Assembly (NCBI GenBank): GCA_002771315.1
Contig: PCSF01000036.1
Location: forward strand, 17,123 to 31,706
Length of the DNA: 14,584 bases
Direction: 5' to 3'
Origin: Desulfobacterales bacterium CG23_combo_of_CG06-09_8_20_14_all_52_9
Lineage (GTDB): Bacteria > Desulfobacterota > Desulfobacteria > Desulfobacterales > UBA2156
Part shown: one piece after another, positions 14,003-14,584 of the stretch
Numbering within the stretch: position 1 is the first letter of the stretch
How the letters are laid out: every line of letters begins with the position of its first letter
Program-made: the position numbers and the translations under genes
Notes under the pieces: generated by a model
Told to the model about the DNA's origin: nothing
The model's database searches: none
The model's input: only the letters and a program-made list of their open reading frames with translations

Positions 14003-14571
14003 ACAAACACCGCCGGTCCGTCCGGTTGCAGGGGTACGATTATTCCCGAGCCGGGGCGTATTTTGTGACCGTATGCGCGCACAACCGGGCATGTTTGTTT
14101 GGCGATATTGTGGATGGTGAAATGCAATTGAATGATGCCGTGCGGATGGTTGAACAATGGTGGGCCGAATTGAACAACAAATTTCCCCACATCGAAACGG
14201 ACGAATACGTCATCATGCCAAATCATTTCCACGGAATCATTATCCTCGTAGGGGCGGACCTGCGTGTCCGCCCCCATTCGGGCGCACACGCAGGTGCGCC
14301 CCTACCGACGATTATTCAATGGTTCAAAACAATGACCACGAATGCGTACATACACGGTGTAAAAACAAATGGTGGGGCGCCGTTCCCCGGCAAATTGTGG
14401 CAACGCAATTATTACGAACACATCATCCGCAATGACGATGAATTGAACCGCATCCGGGAATACATCGTCAACAACCCGGCAAAATGGGCATTGGATCGGG
14501 AAAATCCGAATGGCCAATATCCGACAGGGCAACCACGGGGGGTTGCCCCTACGGAAGGGGGATTGCCATGA
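13999..14571 (+). CDS. REP-associated tyrosine transposase (RAYT, Y1/HUH family)
   Basis: A 190-residue single-strand DNA transposase of the Y1_Tnp / TnpA-REP group. Residues 1-30 (RSVRLQGYDYSRAGAYFVTVCAHNR) and MPNHFHGI (73-80, the HUH histidines H76 and H78) are characteristic. The catalytic tyrosine is probably in WQRNYYEHIIRNDDELNRI (Y138 or Y139), followed by REYIVNNPAKW. Residues 84-102 (VGADLRVRPHSGAHAGAPL) are encoded by a 58-bp palindrome, and the C-terminal TGQPRGVAPTEGG by a second REP hairpin, so two non-family segments lie in the protein. RAYTs act on REP/BIME palindromes that carry a conserved head tetranucleotide or similar. Both ends overlap neighbours as ATGA, placing it between hsdS and the next gene without its own promoter. 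It may be active if the 84-102 loop is tolerated. Confidence 0.92.
   Translation: MNKHRRSVRLQGYDYSRAGAYFVTVCAHNRACLFGDIVDGEMQLNDAVRMVEQWWAELNNKFPHIETDEYVIMPNHFHGIIILVGADLRVRPHSGAHAGAPLPTIIQWFKTMTTNAYIHGVKTNGGAPFPGKLWQRNYYEHIIRNDDELNRIREYIVNNPAKWALDRENPNGQYPTGQPRGVAPTEGGLP
14248..14305. repeat. 58-bp REP pair (BIME-like palindrome) inside the RAYT gene
   Basis: Two 26-nt arms (14248-14273 and 14280-14305) around the centre CCATTC are reverse complements except at two positions. Each arm is itself a hairpin: GGGGCGGAC/GTCCGCCCC (9 bp, loop CTGCGT) and GGGCGCAC/GTGCGCCC (8 bp, loop ACGCAG). The outer ends read GTAGGGGCG and CGCCCCTAC. This is the layout of two REPs in inverted orientation. The frame stays open through it (residues 84-102). 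Confidence 0.88.
14526..14552. repeat. single REP hairpin at the 3' end of the RAYT gene
   Basis: GGGCAACC (14527-14534) and GGTTGCCC (14541-14548) pair perfectly around ACGGGG and are followed by CTAC. Read on the minus strand it begins GTAGGGGC, the same head as the element at 14248-14305, with a different stem. It encodes the C-terminal GQPRGVAPT of the transposase and ends 16 nt before the next gene's ATG. Confidence 0.8.
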
Positions 14572-14584
14572 AACCATATTCTGA
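14568..14584 (+). CDS. start of a further gene, probably hsdR (partial)
   Basis: An ATG at 14568 overlaps the transposase stop as ATGA, the same junction used by every upstream gene, and GGAAGGGGG lies about 10 nt before it. Only MKPYS and part of the next codon are visible. Some type I restriction subunits begin with a similar M-x-[PYF]-[YT]-[ST]-E start, and the restriction subunit is otherwise missing from this operon, so hsdR is the best guess. The identity rests on context. Confidence 0.45.

Noticed and set aside
14248..14552. CRISPR array interpretation of the palindromic repeats
   Set aside because: Only two elements occur, with different stems and no regular spacers, inside a transposase gene; they are REP-type elements.

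Overview
The window is bacterial chromosomal DNA. I would place it among the sulfate-reducing Desulfobacterota (former Deltaproteobacteria, Desulfobacterales-like). The reasons are the flavour of the housekeeping proteins, a PanP-type aspartate decarboxylase, a Fur-FeoA fusion, an FmdB-type zinc ribbon, and a long palindromic intergenic element that I associate from memory with this group. The taxonomy is inference; no rRNA is present.

Positions 1-8515 look like ordinary core genome. On the minus strand, a PLP-dependent decarboxylase (panP-like, 659-2311) is followed 22 nt later by the start of a TPR lipoprotein that runs off the left edge. Divergently, on the plus strand, come recN (2493-4205), a small zinc-ribbon protein with a good sigma70-like promoter, a Fur regulator fused to a FeoA domain, a PflA-like radical SAM protein, a PP2A/ApaH-like phosphatase, a secreted double-SH3 protein and an adenosine-kinase-like PfkB kinase. 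A probable terminator closes this run.

A tRNA-Asn(GTT) with encoded CCA (8599-8674) marks the boundary. From its last base begins a 165-bp imperfect palindrome. About 400 bp follow with hairpins and what may be a decayed minus-strand ORF. This is a plausible island junction, although no integrase or second att copy lies inside the window.

Positions 9254-14584 hold a tightly packed type I restriction-modification operon: a small XRE regulator (possible controller, with a palindrome inside its promoter), hsdM, a DUF1016/YhcG-type PD-(D/E)XK nuclease, hsdS with two target-recognition domains, a RAYT-family (REP-associated, HUH) transposase, and the first codons of another gene that is probably hsdR. 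Every junction from hsdM onward is a 4-base ATGA stop/start overlap, so the nuclease and the transposase are translationally embedded in the R-M operon.

The most unusual signal is in this operon. The RAYT gene carries in frame a 58-bp REP-pair palindrome in its middle and a second REP hairpin at its 3' end with the same GTAGGGGC head. hsdM also contains an in-frame palindromic insertion. Modification, specificity, an accessory nuclease and a REP transposase therefore share one translationally coupled transcript.
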